DNA from: Haloarculaceae archaeon
GTDB taxonomy: Archaea > Halobacteriota > Halobacteria > Halobacteriales > Haloarculaceae
Length of the DNA stretch: 64,000 bases
Reading direction: 5' to 3'
NCBI GenBank assembly: GCA_007122455.1
Contig: SKTU01000006.1
Location: forward strand, 1-64,000
Position numbers and translations under genes: made by a program. Shown one piece after another: positions 29,090-41,725 of this stretch. The notes beneath the pieces were generated by a model. The model ran no database searches. It was not told the DNA's origin and saw only the letters and a program-made list of their open reading frames with translations. Every line of letters begins with the position of its first letter. The first letter of the stretch is position 1.

Positions 29090-29211
29090 CGCCCCCTCCG
29101 TTTTATATACGAATCCGCGACCAGACTGCCCGTGCGCTGAGTAGTGCCGACGGTTGGTCGAGGACGGAGCGCGGACAACCGCCGTCGGATCGTCTCGTGT
29201 CCGCCTGTTCG

Positions 29212-31311
<2,100 letters not shown>

Positions 31312-31388
31312 TCAAAAACCAGCCGTCTTCGCGGTAACGTTCACGGCGAACGACGACGCTTATGTCCGTTGCGCCGCGACTCGTATAC

Positions 31389-32561
31389 ATGAGCGACGAG
31401 TTCCTTCTGCTTAACCCCGGACCGGTGCCGTTGTCGGATGCGGTCCGTCGGGCGATGGATCGACCGATGGTTTCACACCGATCGGCCGAGTTCGAGTCGA
31501 CCTACGAGCGGGCCCAGGACGGTCTGGAGTACGTCTTCACGCGATCGACGCTGGACGACTCCGTGACGGCTTCGGACGGCGAGGCGCTGATCCTCAACGG
31601 TACGGCGACGATGGGAATGGAGGCTGCGGTAGCGAACACGGTCGACGACGACAGCGAGGTCGTGGCGCTCGTCAACGGGAAGTTCGGTCGCCGATTCAAG
31701 CGGATCGCCGATCGGCACGCGACCGTCACGCCGGTCGCGGTCGAGTGGGGTGCGTCGTTCGATCTCGACGACGTCGCCGCCGCGATCGACGATTCGACGG
31801 ACGTCGTGACGATGGTGCACAACGAGACCTCGACGGGGATTTTGAATCCGGTCGAAGCTGTCGGTAAAATCGCCCGCGCACACGACGCCCTGTTCGTCGT
31901 CGACGGCGTCACGTCGATCGGCGGTGACGTCTTCCGCGTCGACGACTGGAACGTCGACATCGCGATCACCGACTCCCAGAAAGCGCTCGCTGCGCCGCCA
32001 GGAATCAGCGCGATGTACGTCACCGATCGCGCCACCGAACGGATCGACGGCGACTCGGCACCGTTTTACGAGGACCTCGACTGGCACCTCCGGAAGGCCG
32101 AGGTCAATCAGACGCCGTTCACGTCGGCCGTGCCGCTGTTTCGGGCGATGGCCGAGGCTGTCGAGGAGATCCGCGAGGAGGGGATGTCGACGCGGATCCG
32201 CCGACATCGACGTCAGGCCCGTGCGTTCCGCGAGGGGTTCGCCGCGCTCGGTCTCGCTCCGTTCCCGGAGATCGAGGGCGAGACGACGCTGTCGAACACG
32301 CTCACTGCGATCGAACTGCCCGAATCGGTGAAAGCCGACCCGGACGCGTTCTTCGATGCGGTTGCGGAGCGAAACGTCTCGATTTCGGGTGGACAGGCGC
32401 ACCTCGGGGGAGAGATCTTCCGCGTCTCGAACATGGGTCGACTCGATTCTGAGCAGCTGCTCCGCGGAGTTCGAACCGTCGGGGAGGCGCTCACAGACGT
32501 CGGCGTCGAGGTCGACGTCGACGCCGGCGCCGCGGCGGCAGCGGCGGTTCTCGAGCAGTAA
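31389..32561 (+). CDS. Class V aminotransferase (alanine-glyoxylate/serine-pyruvate type)
   Basis: LLLNPGPVPLSDAVRRAMDRPMVSHRSAEF, VDGVTSIGGD, SQKALAAPPGIS PLP-Lys motif. Confidence 0.92.
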   Translation: MSDEFLLLNPGPVPLSDAVRRAMDRPMVSHRSAEFESTYERAQDGLEYVFTRSTLDDSVTASDGEALILNGTATMGMEAAVANTVDDDSEVVALVNGKFGRRFKRIADRHATVTPVAVEWGASFDLDDVAAAIDDSTDVVTMVHNETSTGILNPVEAVGKIARAHDALFVVDGVTSIGGDVFRVDDWNVDIAITDSQKALAAPPGISAMYVTDRATERIDGDSAPFYEDLDWHLRKAEVNQTPFTSAVPLFRAMAEAVEEIREEGMSTRIRRHRRQARAFREGFAALGLAPFPEIEGETTLSNTLTAIELPESVKADPDAFFDAVAERNVSISGGQAHLGGEIFRVSNMGRLDSEQLLRGVRTVGEALTDVGVEVDVDAGAAAAAAVLEQ

Positions 32562-33752
32562 CTACGCCGCTCGACCGAACGTCGCTGTCGGGTCTGGAAC
32601 GACGCGGAGCAACACCGGAAGGGCGGCGAGGACGACGAGGATCTCGATACCGGCTGCAGCGACGAACGCCGCGAAGAAGCCGTAGCGTGCGGCGATCCAC
32701 CCGCCGATCACGATCCCGCCGAGGAAGCCGAGGCTCCCGAAGATGTTGAACCCGCCCATCGCAGCGCCACGGTCGCCGTCCGCGGCCATGTCCGTGACCA
32801 GGGCCATCGTCGCCGGCGCCACCAGTGCGCCGAGCACGCCGACGCCGCCCATCCCGATCGTGACCGTTCTGACCGTCGGCGCCGCACCGACGGCGAGAAT
32901 GCCGATCCCGTAGCCGATCGATCCAGCAACGATCGGAACGACGCGACCGATTCGATCCGAGAGAATCCCGAACGGATACTGCAGCAGCGCGAACGGGACG
33001 AAGAAAAACGCCAGTACGAAGCCGGTCTCTACCGGGGTCAGCTGAAACGCGGCCTGAAAGTAGAGCGTCCCGACGAGTCCGAAAAAGCCCGCGGTGAACC
33101 GATCGGCGAAGCCGAACGCGTACGGGATGAGGAGTTCGGGGGTTCGTCCGAGACTCTCCAGCACGTCGTGGACCCTGTCACGATCCGACGGTGCTCGGTC
33201 CGGAACCGTGAGCACGACTGCGGCGGCGACAAGAAGCAACGCTGCGCTCGCGACGAGCGGCGTCAGCGCCCCGTAGCTGTAGAGGACGCCGCCGATCGGT
33301 GCCCCGAGGGCTGCGCCGGCGCCGATCGCGATCCCTGCCGCACCCATGTTGCGGCCGTGGCCGCCGTCGAGATCCATGAGCATCGTCATCGCGAGCGAGA
33401 AGGCTCCGATCGTCATCGTGCCCTCGAGAAACCGAAGCGCGAGCGCAGTTCGGAACGAGCCGACTCCGGTAACGACGACCCCGACGAGAAGCAGGTACGC
33501 GATCGTTCCACCGATCGCGCCGGCGACGATGAGCGGCACGCGTCGGTTGAGACGGTCGGAGACGATCCCCCACGGTGCCGCGAACAGCACGAACGCCGCG
33601 AGCTGTACCCCGAGGAAGGCCGCTCCCGCGTCGATCGACGGGCTCCCGCCGACCGCGTCGACGAGTTCGCTCACCCCCGGATAGACCAGCAGCTGTGTGA
33701 ACAGAACCACGAAGACGACGGTCGCGAGTCGGAGGCGTTCGGTGCGACTCAC
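32562..33752 (-). CDS. MFS transporter
   Basis: About 12 TM segments, GIVSDRLNRRVPL and GILSDRIGRVVPI MFS loop motifs. Confidence 0.92.
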   Translation of the reverse strand: MSRTERLRLATVVFVVLFTQLLVYPGVSELVDAVGGSPSIDAGAAFLGVQLAAFVLFAAPWGIVSDRLNRRVPLIVAGAIGGTIAYLLLVGVVVTGVGSFRTALALRFLEGTMTIGAFSLAMTMLMDLDGGHGRNMGAAGIAIGAGAALGAPIGGVLYSYGALTPLVASAALLLVAAAVVLTVPDRAPSDRDRVHDVLESLGRTPELLIPYAFGFADRFTAGFFGLVGTLYFQAAFQLTPVETGFVLAFFFVPFALLQYPFGILSDRIGRVVPIVAGSIGYGIGILAVGAAPTVRTVTIGMGGVGVLGALVAPATMALVTDMAADGDRGAAMGGFNIFGSLGFLGGIVIGGWIAARYGFFAAFVAAAGIEILVVLAALPVLLRVVPDPTATFGRAA

Positions 33753-33894
33753 GGACGCGGGTACGAGGCCACGGTATTAATGGGGGAGGTCTTTCGGCGT
33801 GCCGTTGGCAGGTTCTTTGATATGGATTCACGTATCTGTCAAAAATTGCCGTAACTGGTGGTTATAGAAATCTGGAGCGATATGCGTGACATAC

Positions 33895-35175
33895 ATGAGT
33901 AACGAGGAGCTGCTGGGCTTCGGGACGCGGTGTCTCCACGTCGGTCAGGGCCCCGACGTGGAAACCGGAGCCGCTTCGCCGCCCATCTACCAGACGTCTT
34001 CCTACGAATTTCCCGACGCGGATACCGCCGCCGCCCGCTACGCGCTGGAGGACGACGGAAACGTCTACTCGCGCATCGCGAACCCGACCGTCCGTGCTCT
34101 CGAGGAACGCCTCGCGTCGTTGGAAGGTGGAACCGACGCGCTGGCGACCGCTTCGGGCATGGGCGCGTTCGACGCCGCGACACTCGTCCTCGCCTCGGTC
34201 GGCGACAACGTCGTCTCGGCGTCGTCGATCTACGGGGGAACCCACGCGTATCTCTCCCACACGGCTTCGCGACGCGGTATCGAGGCTCGGTTCGTCGACA
34301 CGCTCGATCCGAGCGCCTACGCCGACGCGATCGACGAGAACACCGCCTTCGTCCACTGTGAAACGGTCGGGAACCCGTCGCTCGTCACGCCGCCGATCGA
34401 GACGATCGCCGAGGTCGCCCACGAGCACAACGCTCCGCTCGTCGTCGACAACACGTTCGCGACGCCGGCGCTGTGTCGCCCGCTCGAGCACGGCGCGGAC
34501 GTCGTCTGGGAGTCGACGACGAAGTGGATCCACGGCTCCGGAACGACGCTCGGCGGCATCCTCGTCTCTGACGGCTCGTTCCCGTTCGAGGAGTACCCGG
34601 AGAAGTATCCGGAGATCGGCGGTCCGAACCCCGCCTTCGACGGGATCCGTTTCACCGAGCGGTTCGGCGATCGGGCGTTCACGATGGCCGCTCGCCAGCG
34701 GGCGACCCGAAGCCTCGGCGACCAGCAGTCGCCGTTCGACGCGTGGGTGACGCTTCAGGGGATCGAAACGCTCCCGCTGCGGATGGAGCGCCACTGCGAG
34801 AACGCCCAGGCTGTCGCGGAGTTCCTCGCGGGTCACCCCGAGGTTTCGTGGGTCACCTACCCCGGCCTGCCGGACCACGAGACCCACGGGACGGCGTCGG
34901 AGTATCTCGACGGCGGCTACGGCGGGATGATCGCCTTCGGGCCGAAGGGCGGTTACGAGGCCGGAAAGCGGGTCTGTGAGGAGACCTCGGTCGCGAAGTT
35001 TCTCGCCAATATCGGCGACGCTCGAACGCTCGTCATCCACCCGGCCTCGACCACCCACGCCCAGCTGACCGAGTCCGAACAGCGGGCAAGCGGCGTGACG
35101 CCGGACCTGATTCGGCTCTCCGTCGGTATCGAGAACGTCGAGGACATCGTTGCGGATCTGGAGGCAGTTCTATGA
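33895..35175 (+). CDS. metY: O-acetylhomoserine aminocarboxypropyltransferase (copy 1)
   Basis: [53 protein letters not shown] about 33 nt upstream of ATG. Confidence 0.93.
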   Translation: MSNEELLGFGTRCLHVGQGPDVETGAASPPIYQTSSYEFPDADTAAARYALEDDGNVYSRIANPTVRALEERLASLEGGTDALATASGMGAFDAATLVLASVGDNVVSASSIYGGTHAYLSHTASRRGIEARFVDTLDPSAYADAIDENTAFVHCETVGNPSLVTPPIETIAEVAHEHNAPLVVDNTFATPALCRPLEHGADVVWESTTKWIHGSGTTLGGILVSDGSFPFEEYPEKYPEIGGPNPAFDGIRFTERFGDRAFTMAARQRATRSLGDQQSPFDAWVTLQGIETLPLRMERHCENAQAVAEFLAGHPEVSWVTYPGLPDHETHGTASEYLDGGYGGMIAFGPKGGYEAGKRVCEETSVAKFLANIGDARTLVIHPASTTHAQLTESEQRASGVTPDLIRLSVGIENVEDIVADLEAVL

Positions 35176-36362
35176 GCGGCGTCGTCTCCCTCGGGGAGTT
35201 TCGCTTCGAGTGCGGCGAGACGGTCGACGATCTGGAGATCGCCTACGAGAGCTACGGGGAGTTCGAGGGCGACAACGCGGTGCTGGTCTGTCACGCCCTG
35301 ACGGGCAGCGCCCACGTCGCCGGCGGGCGACGACGGAACGACACGGCCGGCCAGGCGCGGGCGTGGTGGGACGACATCGTCGGTCCCGGAAAGGCGATCG
35401 ACACGACCGAGTACTTCGTCGTCTGTGCGAACGTTCCCGGCTCCTGTTACGGCTCGTCCGGGCCGGCTTCCGAACACCCCGAGACCGGCGAACCGTGGGG
35501 AACGGCGTTCCCTGCGGTGACGCTCACCGACTGGACGCGCGCCCAGCGGCGACTCCTCGATCACCTCGGCGTGCCGCACCTCCACGCGGTCGTCGGTGGC
35601 AGCGTCGGGGGGATGAACGCCCTCGACTGGGCGAAACAGCACCCGGACCACGTCGATCGCGTGATCTCGATCGCCGCAGCGGCCCGCCTCGATCCGCAGT
35701 GTCTGGCGCTCGATGCGATCGCCCGACGGGCGATCACGACCGACCCGGAGTGGCAGGGTGGCGACTACTACGGCGACGGCGGCCCCACCGACGGTCTTGC
35801 GGTCGCCCGCCAGATCGGTCACGTCATGTATCTCTCGAAGGCGTCGATGGAGCGGAAGTTCGGCCGACTGGCCGCCAGCCGGGACGTGAGCCAAGACGCG
35901 TTTCCGGCGGATCCCGCGGCCGGCTTCTTCCCGTACCGGGAGGTCGAGTCGTATCTCGACTACCAGGGCGAGAAGTTCGCCGAGCGTTTCGACGCCAACT
36001 CCTATCTGTACATGACGCGAGCGATGGACAACTACGATCTGGCTGCCGGTTACGACTCGGACGCCGACGCGCTCGCGGCGTTCGACGGCGAGGCGCTGCT
36101 CGTCTCCTTCACCGGCGACTGGCACTTCACGACCGAACAGTCGGAGCTGCTCGCCGACGCCTTTCGATCGACGGACGCCAGCGTCGTCCACCACGTCATC
36201 GACTCCGACTACGGCCACGACGCCTTCCTCGTCGAACCGGACCGCGTCGGACCGCCGCTCGAGGATTTCCTGTTCGAGGGTGTCCGAGGTCGGTCGCTCT
36301 CCGACACCGTCGACGACGGCGACGACTTCGCGCCGGTACACACGAGTCTCTTTTCGGACTGA
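35172..36362 (+). CDS. metX: Homoserine O-acetyltransferase
   Basis: [27 protein letters not shown] nucleophile elbow; overlaps metY stop by 4 nt. Confidence 0.95.
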   Translation: MSGVVSLGEFRFECGETVDDLEIAYESYGEFEGDNAVLVCHALTGSAHVAGGRRRNDTAGQARAWWDDIVGPGKAIDTTEYFVVCANVPGSCYGSSGPASEHPETGEPWGTAFPAVTLTDWTRAQRRLLDHLGVPHLHAVVGGSVGGMNALDWAKQHPDHVDRVISIAAAARLDPQCLALDAIARRAITTDPEWQGGDYYGDGGPTDGLAVARQIGHVMYLSKASMERKFGRLAASRDVSQDAFPADPAAGFFPYREVESYLDYQGEKFAERFDANSYLYMTRAMDNYDLAAGYDSDADALAAFDGEALLVSFTGDWHFTTEQSELLADAFRSTDASVVHHVIDSDYGHDAFLVEPDRVGPPLEDFLFEGVRGRSLSDTVDDGDDFAPVHTSLFSD

Positions 36363-36404
36363 TCGGGACCGGTTTTATACGGGTTCGGGGTGCCCTATTA
36401 ACCG

Positions 36405-37688
36405 ATGTTCAGACGAGAGAATCTCTACACCGATTCGCTGCACGCCGGACAGAGTGCGGACCCGACGACGGGCGCGCGCGCACCGCCGATCTACCAGACC
36501 ACCTCCTACGAGTTCGAAGACGCCGAGCACGCGGCGTCACTGTTCGCCCTGCAGGAGGCCGGAAACATCTATTCGCGGATCATGAACCCGACCAACGCCG
36601 TCCTCGAGCAACGGATCGCGACGCTCGAGGGCGGGGTTGCGGCGCTGGCGACGTCGTCGGGCATGGCGTCGTTCGACCTCGCGACGTTCATCCTCGCCTC
36701 GGCCGGCGACAACATCGTCTCGGCGTCGTCGCTGTACGGCGGGACGTACACGTACCTCACCCACACCGTCGAGCGTCGCGGTGTCGAGACGCGGTTCGTC
36801 GACACGCTGGATTACGAGGCCTACGCCGACGCGATCGACGAGAACACCGCCTTCGTCCACTGCGAGACGATCGGAAATCCCGCCCTCGTCACGCCGGACT
36901 TCGAGCGGCTGGCCGACATCGCTCACGAACACGGCGTTCCGCTGTTCGTCGACAACACGTTCGCGACGCCGGCGCTGTGCCGCCCGCTCGAGCACGGCGC
37001 GGATCTGATCTGGAACTCCACGACGAAGTGGATCCACGGCGCCGGAACGACGATCGGCGGCGTTCTCGTCGACGGCGGATCGTTCCCCTGGACCGACCAC
37101 CCAGACCGGTTCCCGGAGGTCGCGAAACCGAACCCGGCGTACCACGGCGTCAACTTTTCGGAGGCGTTCGGCGACGCCGCCTTCGCCTATGCGGCCCGGA
37201 CCCGCGGGCTGCGGGATCTCGGCAATCAGCAGGCGCCGTTCGACGCCTGGACGACGATTCAGGGGTTAGAGACGCTCCCGATGCGGATGGAGCGCCACTG
37301 CGAGAACGCCCAGGCTGTCGCGGAGTTCCTCGCGGGTCACCCCGAGGTTTCGTGGGTCACCTACCCCGGCCTGCCGGACCACGAGACCCACGAGATGGCG
37401 TCGAAATATCTCGACGGCTACGGTGGCATGATCACGTTCGGGCTCGAGGACGGCTACGAGGCGGCCCGCGGCACCGTCGAATCGACCGAGCTCGCTAGCC
37501 TGCTGGCGAACGTCGGCGACGCGAAGACGCTCATCATCCATCCCGCCTCGACGACCCACCAGCAGCTCACCGAGGAAGAGCAGCAGGCGAGCGGCGTGAC
37601 GTCGGATCTCGTCCGTCTGTCGGTCGGTCTGGAGGACACCGATCGGATCGTCGAGGACCTCGACGAAGCGATCGAGGCGGCGACCTAA
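36405..37688 (+). CDS. metY: O-acetylhomoserine aminocarboxypropyltransferase (copy 2)
   Basis: Paralog of 33895..35175; [16 protein letters not shown]; own TTTTATAC promoter about 32 nt upstream of ATG. Confidence 0.93.
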   Translation: MFRRENLYTDSLHAGQSADPTTGARAPPIYQTTSYEFEDAEHAASLFALQEAGNIYSRIMNPTNAVLEQRIATLEGGVAALATSSGMASFDLATFILASAGDNIVSASSLYGGTYTYLTHTVERRGVETRFVDTLDYEAYADAIDENTAFVHCETIGNPALVTPDFERLADIAHEHGVPLFVDNTFATPALCRPLEHGADLIWNSTTKWIHGAGTTIGGVLVDGGSFPWTDHPDRFPEVAKPNPAYHGVNFSEAFGDAAFAYAARTRGLRDLGNQQAPFDAWTTIQGLETLPMRMERHCENAQAVAEFLAGHPEVSWVTYPGLPDHETHEMASKYLDGYGGMITFGLEDGYEAARGTVESTELASLLANVGDAKTLIIHPASTTHQQLTEEEQQASGVTSDLVRLSVGLEDTDRIVEDLDEAIEAAT

Positions 37689-37987
37689 CCGTCGAAGAAG
37701 AGCGCGACCGCGATTCCGACGACGAATGCGGTGACGTAGGCCGGTCGTTCGACGACCAACCCCGCGAGTACCGGCGCAGTAATCGCGTTCGTCGGCTCCT
37801 CGGCGGTGACGCCCAGCGACGCGGTCAGGACGACGAGCGCCGCCACTGCCGCGATCGCGCCCGCCGTCCGAAGCGGGTAGTCGCCGACCACTCCCCCGAG
37901 CCAATATATTGGCCACAGCAACACGCGCCAAACACCCATACGCGACTGCACGTGCTGGGGGGAAATAAAGTAATCTCTGACTGTCAC
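37685..37987 (-). CDS. Small membrane protein
   Basis: GVWRVLLWPIYWLGGVVGDYPLRTAGAIAAVAALVVL plus second hydrophobic region. Confidence 0.65.
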   Translation of the reverse strand: MTVRDYFISPQHVQSRMGVWRVLLWPIYWLGGVVGDYPLRTAGAIAAVAALVVLTASLGVTAEEPTNAITAPVLAGLVVERPAYVTAFVVGIAVALFFDG

Positions 37988-38011
37988 GTCGTTACGGGTG
38001 TTTCGGGGCGC

Positions 38012-38644
38012 TCACACTACGTCGCGTGACCGGAGCAGCGCCTCGAGATCGGCCATCGATCCGACGACGACGTCACAGTGCGGCTCGACTGCCGGTTTCG
38101 GCTCGTAGCCGATCGCGAGCCCGGCGATCTCGAGCATCGGGAGGTCGTTGGCGCCGTCGCCGACGGCGACCGTCTCGTCGATTTCGAACCCGTGCTCGTC
38201 GGCGAGCGCTTCGAGGGCGTCGTCCTTCGTCCCCTCGATGAGCGGTCCCTCGGCGTCGCCGGTGAGCTTCCCGTTCCGGATCGGGAGGCGGTTGGCGACG
38301 ATCGTGTCGACGCCGACCCCGGCTCGGTCGAGGGCGTCGGCGACGCCCGCCTCGAAGCCGCCCGTGAGGATCGCAACGTGGTGGCCCGCGTCCCGAAGCG
38401 ATCGGATGACGTCGGCGGCGCCGTCGCGGAGCTCCACGCGGCCGAACGCGGCGGCGACGTCGGCTTCCGGAAGCCCGTCGAGCAACTCCGCGCGGGCGTA
38501 GAGGCTCTCGGCGTAGCTGATCTCGTCGTTCATGGCCCGTTCGGTGATCTCGTCGATCTCGTCGGCGATCCCGGCTTCCTCGCCGAGCAGGACCGTCATC
38601 TCCGAGTCCGAGAGCGTCCCGTCGAAGTCGAACGCGATGAGCAT
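38012..38644 (-). CDS. serB: Phosphoserine phosphatase
   Basis: IAFDFDGTLSDSEMT HAD motif, ILTGGFEAGVADAL, VAVGDGANDLPML. Confidence 0.93.
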   Translation of the reverse strand: MLIAFDFDGTLSDSEMTVLLGEEAGIADEIDEITERAMNDEISYAESLYARAELLDGLPEADVAAAFGRVELRDGAADVIRSLRDAGHHVAILTGGFEAGVADALDRAGVGVDTIVANRLPIRNGKLTGDAEGPLIEGTKDDALEALADEHGFEIDETVAVGDGANDLPMLEIAGLAIGYEPKPAVEPHCDVVVGSMADLEALLRSRDVV

Positions 38645-38683
38645 ACGCCCGATTCGATGCCGAGCGTGTAAACCCCGACGGTC

Positions 38684-39934
38684 TCACTTCTCGCGAAGCC
38701 GCTCCACTCTGACTCGACGGATTCGGGTCGGCGTCGCGTCGGTGACCGTCAGGGCGACGTCGGCGATCTCGACGCGGTCGTCCGTCCGCGGATGTCGCCC
38801 CGTGTTGGCGTGGATGAGCCCCGCGACGGTCTCGAAGCCGTCGTCGGATGGTAGCTCCGTGTCGAGCGCCTCGTTGACGTAGTCGATCGTCGCCCAGCCG
38901 CGAACGAGCGCGGTCGTCTCGTCGACGACGTTGACCGGGTCGACCTCGCCGCGGTCGAAGATCTCGCCGACGACCTCCTCGACGACGTCCTCGAGCGTCG
39001 CGATCCCGACGACGGTCCCGAACTCGTCGACGACGATCACCATCCGCTGGCTCGTGGCCTGCATCTCCGCGAGCAGTTCGTCGATCGGCTTCGTCGTCGG
39101 AACGAACTGCGGCTCCCGGAGCGCGTCGGCGAGCGTGCGTCCCTCCTCGTGAGCGACGATCGCCTCTCGGAGATCGACGATGCCGCGGATGTCGTCGCGA
39201 GTCTCACCGTGGATCGGTATCCGAGTGACGTGGTTTCGGGCACACGTCCCGATCAGTTCCTCGAGAGTGGTGGTCGACGGGGCCGAGATCATGTCGACGC
39301 GGGGGACCATGACGGCGCGAACGGTCGTCCGCTCGAGATCGAGGACGCCGCGGATCATCGCCCCCTCGTCGGCGGCCAGCGCCCCGACCTCCTCGCCGCT
39401 GACGACGATCGTCTCGATGTCCTCCCGAGTGAGATACGATTCGAACTCCGAACTCCCGCCGGTGAACCGATTGACCGCGGCCGTCGCCACCTCGAAGACG
39501 TAGACGACGGGACTCATCAGCCGCTGTGCGACGGCGAGCGGACGTGCGATCCGGAGCGCCCACGGCTCGGCGTTGCTCACCGCGTACGATTTCGGTGCGA
39601 TCTCGCCGATGACGAGAACGAAACAGCTCGTAAAGATCGTCGCACCGGTGACCGCCTCCCCCGGCGGTAGCACCTGGATGAGAAGCGCCGTCGCGACGCT
39701 CGCCGCGGCGATGTTGGCGACGTTGTTGCCGACCAGTACGGTAACCAGCAGCCGATGCGGATCCTCCCGGAGCTTCGAGAGCGTCCGCCCGGCGGCGGTT
39801 CCGTTGGCGCTCAATGCGTCGATTCGGTGAGTCGCCAGCGAGAAGATCGCCAGTTCGCTGCTCGAGAAGAACGCGCTGACGCCGATGAGACAGAGGATGA
39901 CGCCGATTCCGGCGAGCGTGAGCGTGAGATCCAT
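38684..39934 (-). CDS. Hemolysin/CNNM-type transporter (DUF21 + CBS + CorC_HlyC)
   Basis: SAFFSSSELAIFSLATHRIDALS, MVPRVDMISAPSTTTLEELI, VVDEFGTVVGIATLEDVVEEVVGEIFD. Confidence 0.94.
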   Translation of the reverse strand: MDLTLTLAGIGVILCLIGVSAFFSSSELAIFSLATHRIDALSANGTAAGRTLSKLREDPHRLLVTVLVGNNVANIAAASVATALLIQVLPPGEAVTGATIFTSCFVLVIGEIAPKSYAVSNAEPWALRIARPLAVAQRLMSPVVYVFEVATAAVNRFTGGSSEFESYLTREDIETIVVSGEEVGALAADEGAMIRGVLDLERTTVRAVMVPRVDMISAPSTTTLEELIGTCARNHVTRIPIHGETRDDIRGIVDLREAIVAHEEGRTLADALREPQFVPTTKPIDELLAEMQATSQRMVIVVDEFGTVVGIATLEDVVEEVVGEIFDRGEVDPVNVVDETTALVRGWATIDYVNEALDTELPSDDGFETVAGLIHANTGRHPRTDDRVEIADVALTVTDATPTRIRRVRVERLREK

Positions 39935-40125
39935 ACGGACAGTACCGACGCGTTGCTTAAAACGCTCCCTCCGGGGCGCGTGGTCGAAACCCCACCACGT
40001 TCCTGAGTATGCCCGTTTCTGTCTGCGAATTAATGTGCATGTATGTGTATAAAATTCCGGTTTCGTCCCCGCCAGAGCGGGGCGATGAAGAAAGCGTTAT
40101 CCCTGCCGAACCGATCGATACAGCC

Positions 40126-41706
40126 ATGAAAGTGCTCATCACGGATCCCATCGCCGACGCGGGGTTCGAGCGAATCCGCGAAGCCGGTCACGAAGTCGTC
40201 ACGGCGTACGACGTCGAAGGGGAGGCGCTCTTCGAGGCAGTGTCCGACGCCGGCGCGCTCGTCGTCCGCTCCGGAACCGAGGTAACTCGCGAACTCTTCG
40301 AGGCGGCCTCCGAACTGGTGATCGTCGGACGCGCCGGGATCGGCGTGGACAACATCGATCTCGAGGCGGCGACCGATCACGGCGTCATCGTCGCGAACGC
40401 CCCCGAGGGGAACGTCCGCGCGGCGGCCGAACACACCGTCGCGATGACGTTCGCGGCCGCCCGCTCGATCCCGCAGGCCCACATCCGTCTCAAGGACGGC
40501 GCGTGGGCGAAGGGGGAGTTCCTCGGCACCGAAGTCAACAACAAGACGCTCGGTATCGTCGGCCTCGGTCGGGTCGGCCAGGAGGTCGCAAAGCGGCTGA
40601 GCGCGCTCGGCATGGATCTCGTCGCCTACGACCCCTACATAAGTGAGGAGCGGGCCTCACAGCTCGGCGCCGAACTCGCCGAACTCGACGCCGTCCTCGA
40701 GACGGCCGACTTCCTCACGATCCACACGCCGCTGACACCGGAAACCGAGAACCTCATCGGCGAGGCCGAACTCGCCCAGCTGGAGGGCGGATACGTGATC
40801 AACTGCGCCCGCGGCGGGATCGTCGACGAGGCCGCGCTCGCGGAGGCGGTCGACGACGGGATCCTCGCCGGCGCCGCCCTCGACGTCTTCGCCGAGGAGC
40901 CGCTCTCCCCGAACAGCCCGCTGCTCGACGTCGACGACATCGTCGTCACGCCACACCTCGGTGCCTCGACCGAGGCCGCTCAGGAGAACGTCGCCACGAG
41001 TATCGCCGAGCAGGTGCTCGCGGCGTTCGCCGGCGAGCCGGTGACGAACGCGCTGAACGCGCCGTCGGTCGACGAGGCGGCGTTCCCCCGCATCGAGCCG
41101 TACATCGAACTCGCCGAAACCGCCGGCAAGATCGCGATTCAGCTCTTCGACGGCCGTATCGAGTTCGTCGATGTCACCTACGAGGGCGACATCGCCGAGG
41201 AGGAGATCGATCTGGTGACCGCCTCGGCACTGAAGGGGGTGTTCGAGCCGCTGGAATGGCAGGTCAACGCGGTCAACGCGCCGGGAATCGCCGACGAGCG
41301 CGGTATCGACGTCAGCGAAACCAAGCGCCGACAGGCCGAGGACTTCCAGTCGCTCGTCACCGTCACCGTCGGTGACGAGGACGAGTCGGTGTCGGTCTGT
41401 GGCACGCTGTTTGCCGACAACGACGCACGTATCGTTCGCATCGACGGCTACCGCGTCGACGCGATCCCCAGCGGGAAGATGATGGTCACGCGGAACACGG
41501 ACGAACCCGGTGTCATCGGACTCATCGGGACGGTGATGGGCGAGTACGGGGTCAACATCGCGGGGATGTTCAACGCTCGCGAGGCCCACGGCGGCGAGGC
41601 GCTCACCGTCTACAACGTCGACCAGGAGGTTCCGGAAGCCGCCCGCGAGACGCTCGAATCCGACGAGCGGATCATCGAAACGCGCTACATCAGCCTCAAC
41701 GGATAG
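40126..41706 (+). CDS. serA: D-3-phosphoglycerate dehydrogenase
   Basis: VGRAGIGVDNIDLEAATDHGVIVANAPEGN, GLGRVGQEVAKRL, C-terminal ACT domain. Confidence 0.96.
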   Translation: MKVLITDPIADAGFERIREAGHEVVTAYDVEGEALFEAVSDAGALVVRSGTEVTRELFEAASELVIVGRAGIGVDNIDLEAATDHGVIVANAPEGNVRAAAEHTVAMTFAAARSIPQAHIRLKDGAWAKGEFLGTEVNNKTLGIVGLGRVGQEVAKRLSALGMDLVAYDPYISEERASQLGAELAELDAVLETADFLTIHTPLTPETENLIGEAELAQLEGGYVINCARGGIVDEAALAEAVDDGILAGAALDVFAEEPLSPNSPLLDVDDIVVTPHLGASTEAAQENVATSIAEQVLAAFAGEPVTNALNAPSVDEAAFPRIEPYIELAETAGKIAIQLFDGRIEFVDVTYEGDIAEEEIDLVTASALKGVFEPLEWQVNAVNAPGIADERGIDVSETKRRQAEDFQSLVTVTVGDEDESVSVCGTLFADNDARIVRIDGYRVDAIPSGKMMVTRNTDEPGVIGLIGTVMGEYGVNIAGMFNAREAHGGEALTVYNVDQEVPEAARETLESDERIIETRYISLNG

Positions 41707-41725
41707 CGGGGCCGCGCTTTTCTTT

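Noticed and set aside
33862-35058. 398-aa antisense ORF opposite metY
   Set aside because: Antisense shadow of a confident CDS with no motif support.
35150-37498. 782-aa plus-strand ORF overlapping metX/metY in another frame
   Set aside because: Arg/Gly-rich shadow ORF from high-GC coding DNA; metX and metY occupy the correct frames with clear family motifs.
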